A stretch of DNA of 64,000 nt, taken from positions 1-64,000 of the forward strand of contig JAPOZM010000021.1 of assembly GCA_026706075.1 (NCBI GenBank). The letters run 5' to 3'. The position numbers were made by a program, and so were the translations under genes. The notes beneath the pieces were generated by a model. It was not told where the DNA came from, made no database searches, and saw only the letters and a list, made by a program, of their open reading frames with translations. The DNA is from Gemmatimonadaceae bacterium. GTDB lineage: Bacteria > Latescibacterota > UBA2968 > UBA8231. This document shows, piece by piece, positions 1 through 8,209 of the stretch. Position 1 is the first letter of the stretch. Every line of letters starts with the position of its first letter.

Positions 1-1526
1 AACTCGATCACCGTGCCCGCATTGATGGTCAGGGTCGCGCCCGGGAAGACCACGACGTCGCCGCTCAGAGAGAGGGTGTCGTCGCTTGCAGATGCCGTCT
101 CGTTCCAGCTCTCCTGGCCGATGATGGTCCAGTGGTGATAGCTGTCGGGGGCGTCTGAGTAACGAAAAGGACGCCTGGTAAAGTCAAAAAACCAAGCTCG
201 CTCCCCAACAAAACCCTGGGTGAAGAATTTCAAGCTCTCCCAACCCTCGTAGTACGGACCCCGCGGACTCTCATTGCCCTTTGGACCAAAGATCGGCAGG
301 ACACCATCTGGATCAGAGTCAGGTGACGGTACTTCTGTAGTGCCCCATCGGACATCCACTCCCAACCAGCTCCTGCTACCCGTTAGTCCCATGTTGTCGG
401 TGTCGTCAGGGTCGGGTTCAGGAAGCAGAACCAAGTCATATGTCTCCCACAGATCGCCATGGGAAGCGTTCGCTTGAGTGCTCAGAACCAAACCAGTATG
501 GGTCATCCACTCGTAGACCGCTCCCAACTTATAGTCACCGTCACCTAGGCTGTGAAGAATGGTCTTCCCCCCGAATGGGTAGGATGCATGTGATCCGGCT
601 CCTACGTAGACGACGGGGTGTGTGCCCTGGCTTAGTTTGACTTCCTTTTGGGGATCAAACACAAAGTCGGAAGTCAAATCTGGCATTCTTGTCGTTACCG
701 TTCCTCCACCGCTGTTTCCGACACCCGGCGGCACATCGAAACTCCTGGTATAATCCTCATAGTAGGACAGATGCGCCTTGTGGAACAAGTACTCTACGCC
801 TATGACCTCGGCGGCCATGGGATCTCCCGAACTGACTACAACATGAACCCGCGGCCAATCCCCCTCATGTCTGTTCCAGAAGTGATTGTAGGGATAGAAG
901 TAGAAGTACTGAATCACTGTGATTGAGTCAGTATAGGCATCATGGGCTTCTTTGTACACATGCACATATGCCGTATTCCTGAAGTCGCTACCCCTCCAAC
1001 TTTGGTGATACCCTGGATCCAAGGCCGGCCTTTCGGGTACCACCGCACTACCGGAAGCGTCCGACCCTGCCTCTTCACCGAAGTAGGTAGCGTTCCATCC
1101 TGTGGGATCATTGCCGGGGTATTGGAAAGGTAGGGTCTGGATTCGGTACGTGGTATTCAGATACCCTTGCGCAGGTACCCCCGAATACTCATGGGTCTTC
1201 CCTAAGTGAGCGAAGAGATTATTTGCGAAGTCGACGTTGGGAAATGCTGGAGGAGGATCGAACTCATTGAAATCCCTCCAGTTGGAAACAAAGAAATCAC
1301 CTCCCGCCAAGTGCGTATCAAGGTGAAACTGCAAGGAATTGGCCGAGTGGGCACCCATGATTCCCACGGGTTCCGGTTTGGTCACTCGAATATCTCCCCA
1401 TCTATTGCCGGTATCTTCGGTGAGTATCAATATGGGGGAGAACTTGCGCGCCAACTCCAAATCGCTCGTATACGCCTTCTCAACCAGAAGCAGAGCAAAC
1501 AAAGCTGCGACCATCCTGGGCTTCAT
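1..1526 (-). CDS. Vps62-like secreted protein, C-terminus cut by window edge
   Basis: An open frame of about 508 codons runs without a stop from ATG at 1526 to the left edge. The N-terminus (MKPRMVAALFALLLVEKAY) looks like a signal peptide, and GAGG lies 8 nt before the start. Residues about 206-224 carry an aromatic run ending in NRHEGDW, followed near residue 300 by VVYVGAGSHASYPF. Both resemble the eukaryotic and bacterial Vps62 (DUF946) family, whose biochemical role is unclear. After about residue 480 the chain changes to a DTLSLSGDVVVFPGATLTI segment, typical of parallel beta-helix repeats in large secreted proteins. It lies 15 nt downstream of the 1542-3188 gene and is probably co-transcribed. 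Its GC content is clearly lower than most of the window. The coding call is strong; the family call is moderate. Confidence 0.8.
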   Translation of the reverse strand, partial: MKPRMVAALFALLLVEKAYTSDLELARKFSPILILTEDTGNRWGDIRVTKPEPVGIMGAHSANSLQFHLDTHLAGGDFFVSNWRDFNEFDPPPAFPNVDFANNLFAHLGKTHEYSGVPAQGYLNTTYRIQTLPFQYPGNDPTGWNATYFGEEAGSDASGSAVVPERPALDPGYHQSWRGSDFRNTAYVHVYKEAHDAYTDSITVIQYFYFYPYNHFWNRHEGDWPRVHVVVSSGDPMAAEVIGVEYLFHKAHLSYYEDYTRSFDVPPGVGNSGGGTVTTRMPDLTSDFVFDPQKEVKLSQGTHPVVYVGAGSHASYPFGGKTILHSLGDGDYKLGAVYEWMTHTGLVLSTQANASHGDLWETYDLVLLPEPDPDDTDNMGLTGSRSWLGVDVRWGTTEVPSPDSDPDGVLPIFGPKGNESPRGPYYEGWESLKFFTQGFVGERAWFFDFTRRPFRYSDAPDSYHHWTIIGQESWNETASASDDTLSLSGDVVVFPGATLTINAGTVIE

Positions 1527-1541
1527 GAGTTGTGCCTCGCG

Positions 1542-3188
1542 TCAGAAACGAAGGGTGGTGACTGCTGACAGACCAGCCGGTGGATCTGGGACCAATCCGA
1601 TGGAAAGACGGGAACGGTCGGGTACATCCCGGGTCAGTTCCGACATGATCATCGCAAAGGCAATAGGACAGAGGAGTGCAAGCCACTCCTGTCGCGTGCG
1701 TATGCCCGCCTTGATGCCCACCCATGTTCCGGTCAAACTCCCTGTCGCTGCCATGAGGAAACGATCATGTGGATCGATCAAGGCTACGCCAGCCGCCGTT
1801 CCGATCGTATACCCGGTCCACCAGCCATAGACGATAGCGGCCACTTCACCAAAGCTGTTGTCGTTGACGCCAGAAGCCATGACAACCGCTAGGGAATACC
1901 CGGTAACGAGGCCGACAAGGGAGCCGGCACCCAACTTCAGGACAATCCGTCTGCTCGTTTCTCTGTTGACCACTCTCTCCCTTCTCCCCGAAACGTCCGC
2001 CGTATCCCTAATCGCCATCGCCGGAGCGCGGCCGGCTTCCGCTTTGGTGGCACGAACAGCCCCCAAGGAAGGCAAGGTGCGGGGAAGATTGGCCGCCAAG
2101 TCGTTGGCCGCCCCTTGGACCGGCGTATCCAGCAGAGCGAACCCATGGACTCGCTCCAGGTCGATCCGCTGGTAGATGTTGTTCTCGTCCGCGTCCCCGG
2201 GCGCCTCGAAGTCGGGCGCCGTCTCGAAACAGAGGGTGTCCCCCCGGACCTCGATCAAGGCCGCATCCGCCCCCGCACGCGACCAGGTGACGGCGTCGCC
2301 TTCCGGGTCCGTCGACGGCGTGGCCACCCAGCCGGGCCGGTCTTCAGCGAACCGCACCGTGTCCGGCGCCACGAGTGTTTGGATGTGCTCCAAGGCGATA
2401 CGCTCCGTCCGGCCATCTCGTGTTCGAGACAGAGTCAACGTCCCCGCATCCACGCCTTGGACGTAGCCTCTGACCGTGACCAGATGTCCCCACTCACCGG
2501 AGACCGGATGGCGTTCCCCCTGACCGTGAATGGCTACGACCAACGCCCCCACGGCCACCGTGCTGCTATCGATCTCCCCGGCTTCCAGAACCACCCCTGT
2601 CCGTAACACCTCGGCGGCCTCAGTGGTGTCTTCGGTCGCTGGAGAGGCGTGCGGGAGCGCGGGTGTGACGGAAGACTGCGCCTGTGTTCCGGTGTTGTCG
2701 GCCCTGGGCGGAACCTCTTCCGAGACTCCGAGAACGCCCCGTTGTTCGGAAAGGCGTGCGAGCAGGGACACGGGTACATCAGCCCGGAGGATACCGCGGG
2801 TGCCGCTCCCCCCCGCACCCAAGGTGTCCGAGGTGACGCCGCGGGTCTCGAGAAGGCGAGAGACCGCGGCGGCGCTCGTACGCGTGTCGGTCACTACCCT
2901 CACCGGGATCGACCGGGGCGCGGGGTCGCCTCGACTCCGAGTTGCGGATCCCTTCGCCGAGCGTGTGACCTGGTGGGCCTCGGTCAGGCGATCGAGCCAG
3001 GCGTCGCGGGCTTCCAACTCGGTTAGCTCGGCTGCGAGGATCGGCAACCCTTCCGCCAGACCGAGGCTGTCCTCCAGCACCGGCCGCAGGGCGGCGTCGG
3101 GAACGGTCACCTCGGCCGGCGGGTCGCTCTGCGCCCAGCCGGGCAGCAGAGCCATCGCGATCGTCAGGAGACAGATGCGGATGCGCAT
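1542..3188 (-). CDS. Exported protein of unknown function with C-terminal membrane segments
   Basis: The protein has 548 residues from ATG at 3188, which follows GGGAGGATG and opens a clear signal peptide (MRIRICLLTIAMALLPGWAQ). The open frame extends further upstream, but that part lacks a ribosome site and reads like non-coding DNA. Mature domains are not recognised. The first part (about 25-190) is Ala/Leu/Arg-rich. A small beta-rich segment lies at about 240-320. Near residues 435-520 several Gly/Ala-rich hydrophobic stretches look membrane-embedded, and the chain ends in Phe (TTLRF), as outer-membrane beta proteins often do. It is divergent from the LacI gene, so the palindrome between them may control it. 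Function is unknown. Confidence 0.75.
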   Translation of the reverse strand: MRIRICLLTIAMALLPGWAQSDPPAEVTVPDAALRPVLEDSLGLAEGLPILAAELTELEARDAWLDRLTEAHQVTRSAKGSATRSRGDPAPRSIPVRVVTDTRTSAAAVSRLLETRGVTSDTLGAGGSGTRGILRADVPVSLLARLSEQRGVLGVSEEVPPRADNTGTQAQSSVTPALPHASPATEDTTEAAEVLRTGVVLEAGEIDSSTVAVGALVVAIHGQGERHPVSGEWGHLVTVRGYVQGVDAGTLTLSRTRDGRTERIALEHIQTLVAPDTVRFAEDRPGWVATPSTDPEGDAVTWSRAGADAALIEVRGDTLCFETAPDFEAPGDADENNIYQRIDLERVHGFALLDTPVQGAANDLAANLPRTLPSLGAVRATKAEAGRAPAMAIRDTADVSGRRERVVNRETSRRIVLKLGAGSLVGLVTGYSLAVVMASGVNDNSFGEVAAIVYGWWTGYTIGTAAGVALIDPHDRFLMAATGSLTGTWVGIKAGIRTRQEWLALLCPIAFAMIMSELTRDVPDRSRLSIGLVPDPPAGLSAVTTLRF

Positions 3189-3455
3189 GGGATCATCCTC
3201 CCGTGGGCAGGACAGTCGTGGGACCCGCTGGCGAGACTCCAGCCTCCCCGCCGCGGTCGTCGAAGGACGGCCACTCGGCCACACCGTGTCGACCAGCGTC
3301 GTGGCCGCCGGGTCGGCCGCGTCTCCCACCGCGGTCTCTGGCCCGGAGGCTTCTGGTTCCCGGGAACCATACCCGCTGACCCCGGGAACACACAAGTCCC
3401 CTCTCATGCGGAAGCCCCCAGGTTCGAGCTACCTTTGAGGCTCAGAGGGCAAGGC
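3189..3455. promoter_or_regulatory. Divergent regulatory region between exported protein and LacI regulator
   Basis: This 267-bp region separates two divergent genes and holds no convincing gene of its own. It contains a perfect 16-bp palindrome at 3354-3369 and a related imperfect site at 3377-3390, listed separately. No clear -35/-10 pair could be assigned for either direction. Confidence 0.5.
3354..3369. promoter_or_regulatory. Candidate LacI-family operator (16-bp perfect palindrome)
   Basis: TGGTTCCCGGGAACCA is a perfect inverted repeat with a central CG at 3361-3362, the usual symmetry of LacI/GalR operators. It lies 86 bp upstream of the LacI-type gene. A second, imperfect copy (TGACCCCGGGAACA, 3377-3390) has its central CG 22 bp away, two helical turns, and keeps the CGGGAAC half. 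Assignment to the adjacent regulator is inference. Confidence 0.55.
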
Positions 3456-4481
3456 ATGAGGAAGAAGCAGGTCACTACCCGGGAGATCGCCCGGCAGCTG
3501 GGGGTTTCGCACATCACCGTCTCCCGGGCATTGTCGGAGGATCCCCAGGTCTCGGCCCGGGTCGCCGAGAAGACTCGGGAACGGATCAAGAGACGGGCGA
3601 CCGAGTTGGGCTACATTCCCAGCCTGATGCCAACGGCCTTCGCCACCGGCCGTACGGATACACTGGGCCTCCTTACGTTCGAAGTCTTCCGCGAGACGCT
3701 TAGCCGTCAGACCGATCAGATCCTGAGGGTTGCGGATCGGCACAACTACCAGGTTCTGGTGGGCCTGGCCCCCACCCAGCTTACGGGGGCTCTGCTACAT
3801 GATCGGAGCTGGCAGATCGAGCAGATGGTGGCCCGGGGCGTGGACGGCCTGCTGATTCATGCGCGAGGGGGGGAGGACCCGTCCGAACGCATCCTCCGGA
3901 CCGTGGCGCCCCGAGTGCCCGTCGTGACCTTTGCCCATGCGACGGCCCAAGCGGTGAGCGGGGTCGAACTGGACGACACGGCGGGCTTTTTCGAAGCCAC
4001 CTCGCATCTGATCCGCCTGGGCCACGAGCGGATCGGGTTCATCGGAACGGACTGGAACCGCCGTCGCGTCGGCTCAGCCAAGGGGCTCGGATACTTCCGG
4101 GCCATGCAAGAGCACGGCCTGCCCTCGGAACGCATCCCGGCGAAGTCCACGATTCGAGCGGGGTATCAACTGGGCCAGGGGGACCGACACCGGTTCACGG
4201 CCTATGTCTGCCGAAGCGACTACACGGCCATCGGCCTGTGCCGCGGGCTGCGGGAAGCCGGCCTTCGCGTCCCCGAGGACGTCGCCGTGGTGGGCGCCGG
4301 CGATCTGGAGGTGTCCGCCTATTTCACCCCCGCCCTGACCACCTTGCGGACCCCGTACGAGCAGATCGCCGAGGCGGTGATGGATCTGATGCTGGAGCAG
4401 CAGCAGGGGACCCCGCCCCCTCGGAAGGTCACCCTCACCCACCGCCTGATCGTGCGAGAATCCTGCGGGGCCAGCCCCTGA
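3456..4481 (+). CDS. LacI/GalR-family transcriptional regulator
   Basis: The protein has 341 residues from ATG at 3456, preceded by AGAGGG; an in-frame TTG at 3435 is less likely. Residues about 6-27 form the LacI helix-turn-helix (TTREIARQLGVSHITVSRAL), followed by the hinge helix and LGYIPS. The rest is a periplasmic-binding-protein-like sensor domain, with typical segments MVARGVDGLLIHA, LIRLGHERIGFIG and a C-terminal TTLRTPYEQIAEAVMDLM. Such proteins normally repress sugar catabolic or transport genes until a sugar binds. Its likely targets are itself, the divergent secreted-protein genes, or the sugar module starting near 4.6 kb. The ligand cannot be deduced. Confidence 0.93.
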   Translation: MRKKQVTTREIARQLGVSHITVSRALSEDPQVSARVAEKTRERIKRRATELGYIPSLMPTAFATGRTDTLGLLTFEVFRETLSRQTDQILRVADRHNYQVLVGLAPTQLTGALLHDRSWQIEQMVARGVDGLLIHARGGEDPSERILRTVAPRVPVVTFAHATAQAVSGVELDDTAGFFEATSHLIRLGHERIGFIGTDWNRRRVGSAKGLGYFRAMQEHGLPSERIPAKSTIRAGYQLGQGDRHRFTAYVCRSDYTAIGLCRGLREAGLRVPEDVAVVGAGDLEVSAYFTPALTTLRTPYEQIAEAVMDLMLEQQQGTPPPRKVTLTHRLIVRESCGASP

Positions 4482-4594
4482 CAGCCCCCGGACGAACTCG
4501 CTGGCCGTCCGAGGTAAGGAGACCCGGATCCTGGTGGTGGACGACGACCCGACCTCGAACCGCACTCCCTCCACCGGGGATCTGTGGTGATCCC

Positions 4595-5641
4595 TCACCG
4601 CACCCGGTAGCGCTCCACCACCTCCATGTCCAGCGTCACCCCCAGGCCGGGCCCCTCGGGCACCGTGAAGTGGCCCTCGGCCAGCTCGAGGCTGCCGCCG
4701 AGGATGTCGGCCTCGCGCACGAAGGGCAGCTCGTCGCAGGGCAGGGTGGCGTTGGGGATCGTCGCCTGCACGTGCACCGAGTAGGCGGCCAGCACGCCGA
4801 GGCAGACGCCGCCCATCTGCACCCACACCGGCACGTTGCCGGCGGCGGCCACGGCGGCGGCGGCCATCACCTCCCGGGCGCGGCCGCCGAGGGTCAGGTA
4901 GTCGACGCACTCGGCCTTGAGGGCGGCGAGCACGTCGGCGCCGCGGCAGGGGCGGCGCCCCTGGGGCACGCCGATGTGCATGGCCACGGGGATGTGGGTC
5001 TTCTCCCGCAGCAGTCTGTAGGAGTCGAGGTTCTCCTTGGGGATGGGGTCCTCGAGGTTGGCCACCGTGCCGAAGGGCTCCAACTCGGCCGCCAGGCGGG
5101 CGGCGGTGTGGACGTGGCCGAAGCTGGTGTTGGGATCGACGCCGACGGTGTACTCCGGCCCCGCCGCCTCCTTCATGAGGCGCACGGTCTCGACGATGTT
5201 GTGGGTGCGGGCCTTGAGCTTGTGGTTGGTGAACCCCAGCCGGCGGCCGGCCTCGGCCTCGGCGGCGGTCTCGGCGGCGGGCATGGCGGAGGACCAGTAG
5301 GAGACGGGCACCCGCTCCCGCACCCGGGGGCCGAAGAGCCGCCACACGGGCCAACCGAGGGCCTGTCCCTGGAGATCGAGGAAGGCGCACTCGAAGAGGT
5401 CCTCCTGGGCGAAGGGGTCCACGGCGAGGGGGTCCTGCCCCACATAGCCGGCAGCCTGCGCCTCGAGGCGCGCCCGGCCCTCCTCCGACAGGGTGTAGAC
5501 CGCCGACTCGCCGAGGCCCTCCAGGCCCTCGTCGGTGCGCACCCGGCAGATGGTGATGTCGTAGATCCTCGGATTCAGCCGGGCGATCGCCGCGATGGGC
5601 GGGATCTCCACGTGGTACAGGTCGACGCCGGTCACTCTCAT
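4595..5641 (-). CDS. Mandelate racemase/muconate lactonizing enzyme family protein (acid-sugar dehydratase-like)
   Basis: The protein has 348 residues from ATG at 5641 (GGAGGG 8 nt before); the frame extends eight codons further with no better signal. An N-terminal enolase-like capping domain precedes a TIM barrel. Visible barrel motifs are KLK (the K-x-K general base pair, about residue 156), VDPN (Asp metal ligand) and LEDP (Glu ligand). At the usual place of the third acidic ligand I see MHIGVP. Members abstract the alpha proton of carboxylate sugars; most in such contexts dehydrate aldonic acids. The gene is convergent with lacI and divergent from the Gfo/Idh/MocA gene, pointing to one sugar-acid pathway. 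The substrate is not predictable. Confidence 0.88.
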   Translation of the reverse strand: MRVTGVDLYHVEIPPIAAIARLNPRIYDITICRVRTDEGLEGLGESAVYTLSEEGRARLEAQAAGYVGQDPLAVDPFAQEDLFECAFLDLQGQALGWPVWRLFGPRVRERVPVSYWSSAMPAAETAAEAEAGRRLGFTNHKLKARTHNIVETVRLMKEAAGPEYTVGVDPNTSFGHVHTAARLAAELEPFGTVANLEDPIPKENLDSYRLLREKTHIPVAMHIGVPQGRRPCRGADVLAALKAECVDYLTLGGRAREVMAAAAVAAAGNVPVWVQMGGVCLGVLAAYSVHVQATIPNATLPCDELPFVREADILGGSLELAEGHFTVPEGPGLGVTLDMEVVERYRVR

Positions 5642-5763
5642 CTTGCGTGCCCTCCGGCCGGCCAAGTTACCGTCTCTCCTTGCATCCCGCGAGACTCCGG
5701 GCTTGAATCAGCCTCCCCCGCCGGCCCGCCGACGGCGCCGGCCGAATCCCGGAAGAGCCGCCC

Positions 5764-6969
5764 ATGTCCCTGCGCGTCGGCGTCGTCGGCTGCGGCGCCT
5801 TCTCCCCTGGCTTCATCATTCTCTTCAAGGCCCATCCCCTGGTGGAGTCGGTGGTCCTCTGCGACCACGACGCCGACAAGCTCGCCGCCGCCGCCGAACG
5901 CCACGGCATCGCCGAGACCCGCTCCAGCCTCGAGGAGCTGTGCGCCGACGCCAGCGTCGATGCCGTGGCCCTCTTCACCCAGAACTGGCTCCACGGGCCG
6001 CAGGCGGCCGCCGCCCTGCGCGCCGGCAAGCACGTGTACAGCGCCGTGCCCACGGGGATCACCGTCGAGGAGGTGACCGATCTCGTCGAGGCCGCGGCCG
6101 GGACCGACCGACTCTACATGCTCGGCGAGACCAGCTACTACTACCCGGGGGTGGTCTACTGCCGCGGACGCTTCCGGGCCGGGGACTTCGGGCGCCCCGT
6201 GTACGCCGAGGCGGAGTACCTCCACGACTTCAGCCACGGTCTCTACGGGGTGATGAAGTCGCGGGGCGGCCGCGAGTGGAAGCGCTTCGCCGGCAGCCCC
6301 CCCATGCAGTACCCGACCCACTCGACGAGCCAGGTCCTGTCGGTCACCGGGGCGCGCATGACCCACGTCTCGGGCCACGGATTCGTCGACGATCACGAGG
6401 ACGGCCTCTTCCGCGCCGGCTCGAACCAGTGGGCCAACGAGTTCAGCAACGAGACCGCCTTCTTCCGGCTCTCCGACGGCAGCGCCTGCCGCATCGCCGA
6501 GATGCGCCGCGTCGGCATCCCGGGGGGCGTGCGTATGTCCCTCTACGGCACCGCCGGCAGCTTCGAGCAGCACGCCTCCGGCGTCCGCTGGCTCACCGCC
6601 AACCGCGCCGAGACCGAGGCCCTCGAAGAGCTGCTCACCGGCACGGGGATCCCCGGGCCGCAGGCCGGAGACGGCGTCTTCGAGAGCGTGGCGCCGGTGC
6701 ACCCGGTCCATCGCCTGCCACGGCAGTTCCGGGACCTGCCCAACGGTCACCGCGGCTCCCACCAGTTCCTCGTGGACGACTTCGTGCGCGCCTCCGTGGA
6801 CGGGGTGCTGCCGCCCAACAACGCCTGGGCGGCCGCCCGCTACATGCTGCCCGGCCTGGCCGCCCACGAGTCGGCGCGGCGCGGCGGCGAACTGCTGGAG
6901 ATCACGGATCTCGGCGACCCCCCCTCGACGCCGGTGGAGTACGACGAGCCGGCCCCCGGAGGCGCCTGA
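5764..6969 (+). CDS. Gfo/Idh/MocA-family oxidoreductase
   Basis: The protein has 401 residues from ATG at 5764, with GGAAGAG upstream. The N-terminal Rossmann fold starts MSLRVGVVGCGAFSPGF, an NAD(P)-binding Gly-rich loop. The middle contains AGKHVYSAVPTGITVEEV, where family members usually have the E-K-P motif carrying the catalytic-site lysine; here that lysine is missing. The C-terminal alpha/beta domain is of normal length. These enzymes oxidise, reduce or isomerise sugars and cyclitols. The TGA overlaps the ATG of the next gene, so this opens a tightly coupled four-gene run (to 10005). The missing EKP lysine raises the possibility of a non-dehydrogenase or altered chemistry. Confidence 0.9.
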   Translation: MSLRVGVVGCGAFSPGFIILFKAHPLVESVVLCDHDADKLAAAAERHGIAETRSSLEELCADASVDAVALFTQNWLHGPQAAAALRAGKHVYSAVPTGITVEEVTDLVEAAAGTDRLYMLGETSYYYPGVVYCRGRFRAGDFGRPVYAEAEYLHDFSHGLYGVMKSRGGREWKRFAGSPPMQYPTHSTSQVLSVTGARMTHVSGHGFVDDHEDGLFRAGSNQWANEFSNETAFFRLSDGSACRIAEMRRVGIPGGVRMSLYGTAGSFEQHASGVRWLTANRAETEALEELLTGTGIPGPQAGDGVFESVAPVHPVHRLPRQFRDLPNGHRGSHQFLVDDFVRASVDGVLPPNNAWAAARYMLPGLAAHESARRGGELLEITDLGDPPSTPVEYDEPAPGGA

Positions 6970-8207
6970 TGGTGGACCCCGCCCTCAACCGCACCCGCTC
7001 GGCGCCCGGCCGGCTGGAGCTCAGCGTCGGCCCCGGCGGCGATCTGGAGGGCCGCGACGACCGGGTGCTGCAGGCCGGCGCCGACTACCTGGCGCGCCTC
7101 GGCGGCGGGGTGCTGCGCATCCTGCCCGCCACCTACGAGATGGACAACGCCCTCTACCTGCATCCGGGGTTGACCCTGCGCGGCTCCGGCGAGGCCACGG
7201 TGCTGCGCAAGACGACGAGCGGCTCCACCCCCCTGAAGCGCGACTCCGACTGGTACGAGAACCGGGTCACGGTGGAGGACCCCTCCCCTTTCCGGCGGGG
7301 GTGCGGGATCATGCTGCGCTCGTACGACGACGGCGGCGGCCTGCGCGAGGTGGTGCGCGACACCGTGGTCGACGTGGACGGGTCCGAGCTGACCCTTTCG
7401 CGGCGGCTGCTGAAGAACTTCTGGCTGGAGCACCGGGCCACGGCGGCCACCCTCTTTCCGCTGGTCACCGCCGAGGAGGGGGTCTGCGACGTGGTCGTGG
7501 AGGACCTGGTCCTGGACGGCAACCTCGACGAGAACGAGGAGATCAACGGCAACTACGCAGGGGCCGTCTTCATCCAGCAGTGCCACCGGTGGCGCTTTCG
7601 CGGCGTCACCGCCAGGAACTACCACGGCGACGGATTCAGCTTCCAGGTCTGCGACGACGTGGGCTTCGAGGACTGCCGCTCCCTGGACAACGCCAGCCTC
7701 GGCTTCCACCCCGGCTCCGGGTCGCAGCGGCCCCTCTTCCGTAACTGCGAGGCCCGGGGCAACGCCCAGGGGATCTTCTTCTGCTGGGGGGTCACGGACG
7801 GCCGGGTCGAGGACTGCGCCTGCCGCGACAACCGCGACTACGGCATCAGCATCGGCCACCGCGACACCGACAACCGCCTGACGGGCACCCTCTTCGAGGG
7901 CAATCACCGCGTCGGCCTGCTCTTCCGCGAGGGCTCCTCCGGGTACCGCGGAGGCCACCGCACCGTGGTGGAGGGCTGCCGGTTCGTCGACAACGGGTTC
8001 GCCGCGGAGGGGGTGGCCGTGGATGTGCGCGGCGAGACCCTCGACACCGAGATCCGGGACTGCCGCTTCGAGGCGGGGGCGGAGGGACGCCAGCGAATCG
8101 GCATCCGCATCGGCAGCGAGGCCAGGGGCACCCGCCTCTCCGGCAACGACTTCGAGGGGATGATCGAAGACGTGTCCGCAGGTGAAGGGGAGACCGGACC
8201 CGGCTGA
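6969..8207 (+). CDS. Right-handed parallel beta-helix protein (pectate lyase-like fold)
   Basis: The protein has 412 residues; the ATG at 6969 overlaps the preceding stop. From about residue 165 onward it repeats short strands of the type VEDLVLDGN, FRGVTARNYHGDGFSFQ, FEDCRSLDNASLGF and FRNCEARGNAQGIFF, the pattern of Beta_helix/pectate-lyase-like folds. No signal peptide is visible, so it appears cytoplasmic, unlike most pectinolytic beta-helices. Position between a sugar oxidoreductase and a sugar kinase suggests action on a carbohydrate, such as a lyase or epimerase. No catalytic residues can be named with confidence. Confidence 0.85.
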   Translation: MVDPALNRTRSAPGRLELSVGPGGDLEGRDDRVLQAGADYLARLGGGVLRILPATYEMDNALYLHPGLTLRGSGEATVLRKTTSGSTPLKRDSDWYENRVTVEDPSPFRRGCGIMLRSYDDGGGLREVVRDTVVDVDGSELTLSRRLLKNFWLEHRATAATLFPLVTAEEGVCDVVVEDLVLDGNLDENEEINGNYAGAVFIQQCHRWRFRGVTARNYHGDGFSFQVCDDVGFEDCRSLDNASLGFHPGSGSQRPLFRNCEARGNAQGIFFCWGVTDGRVEDCACRDNRDYGISIGHRDTDNRLTGTLFEGNHRVGLLFREGSSGYRGGHRTVVEGCRFVDNGFAAEGVAVDVRGETLDTEIRDCRFEAGAEGRQRIGIRIGSEARGTRLSGNDFEGMIEDVSAGEGETGPG

Positions 8208-8209
8208 CC

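Noticed and set aside
3189-3407. Longer start (3407) for the 548-residue exported protein
   Set aside because: It would bury the clear signal peptide and read through the operator region; no ribosome site.
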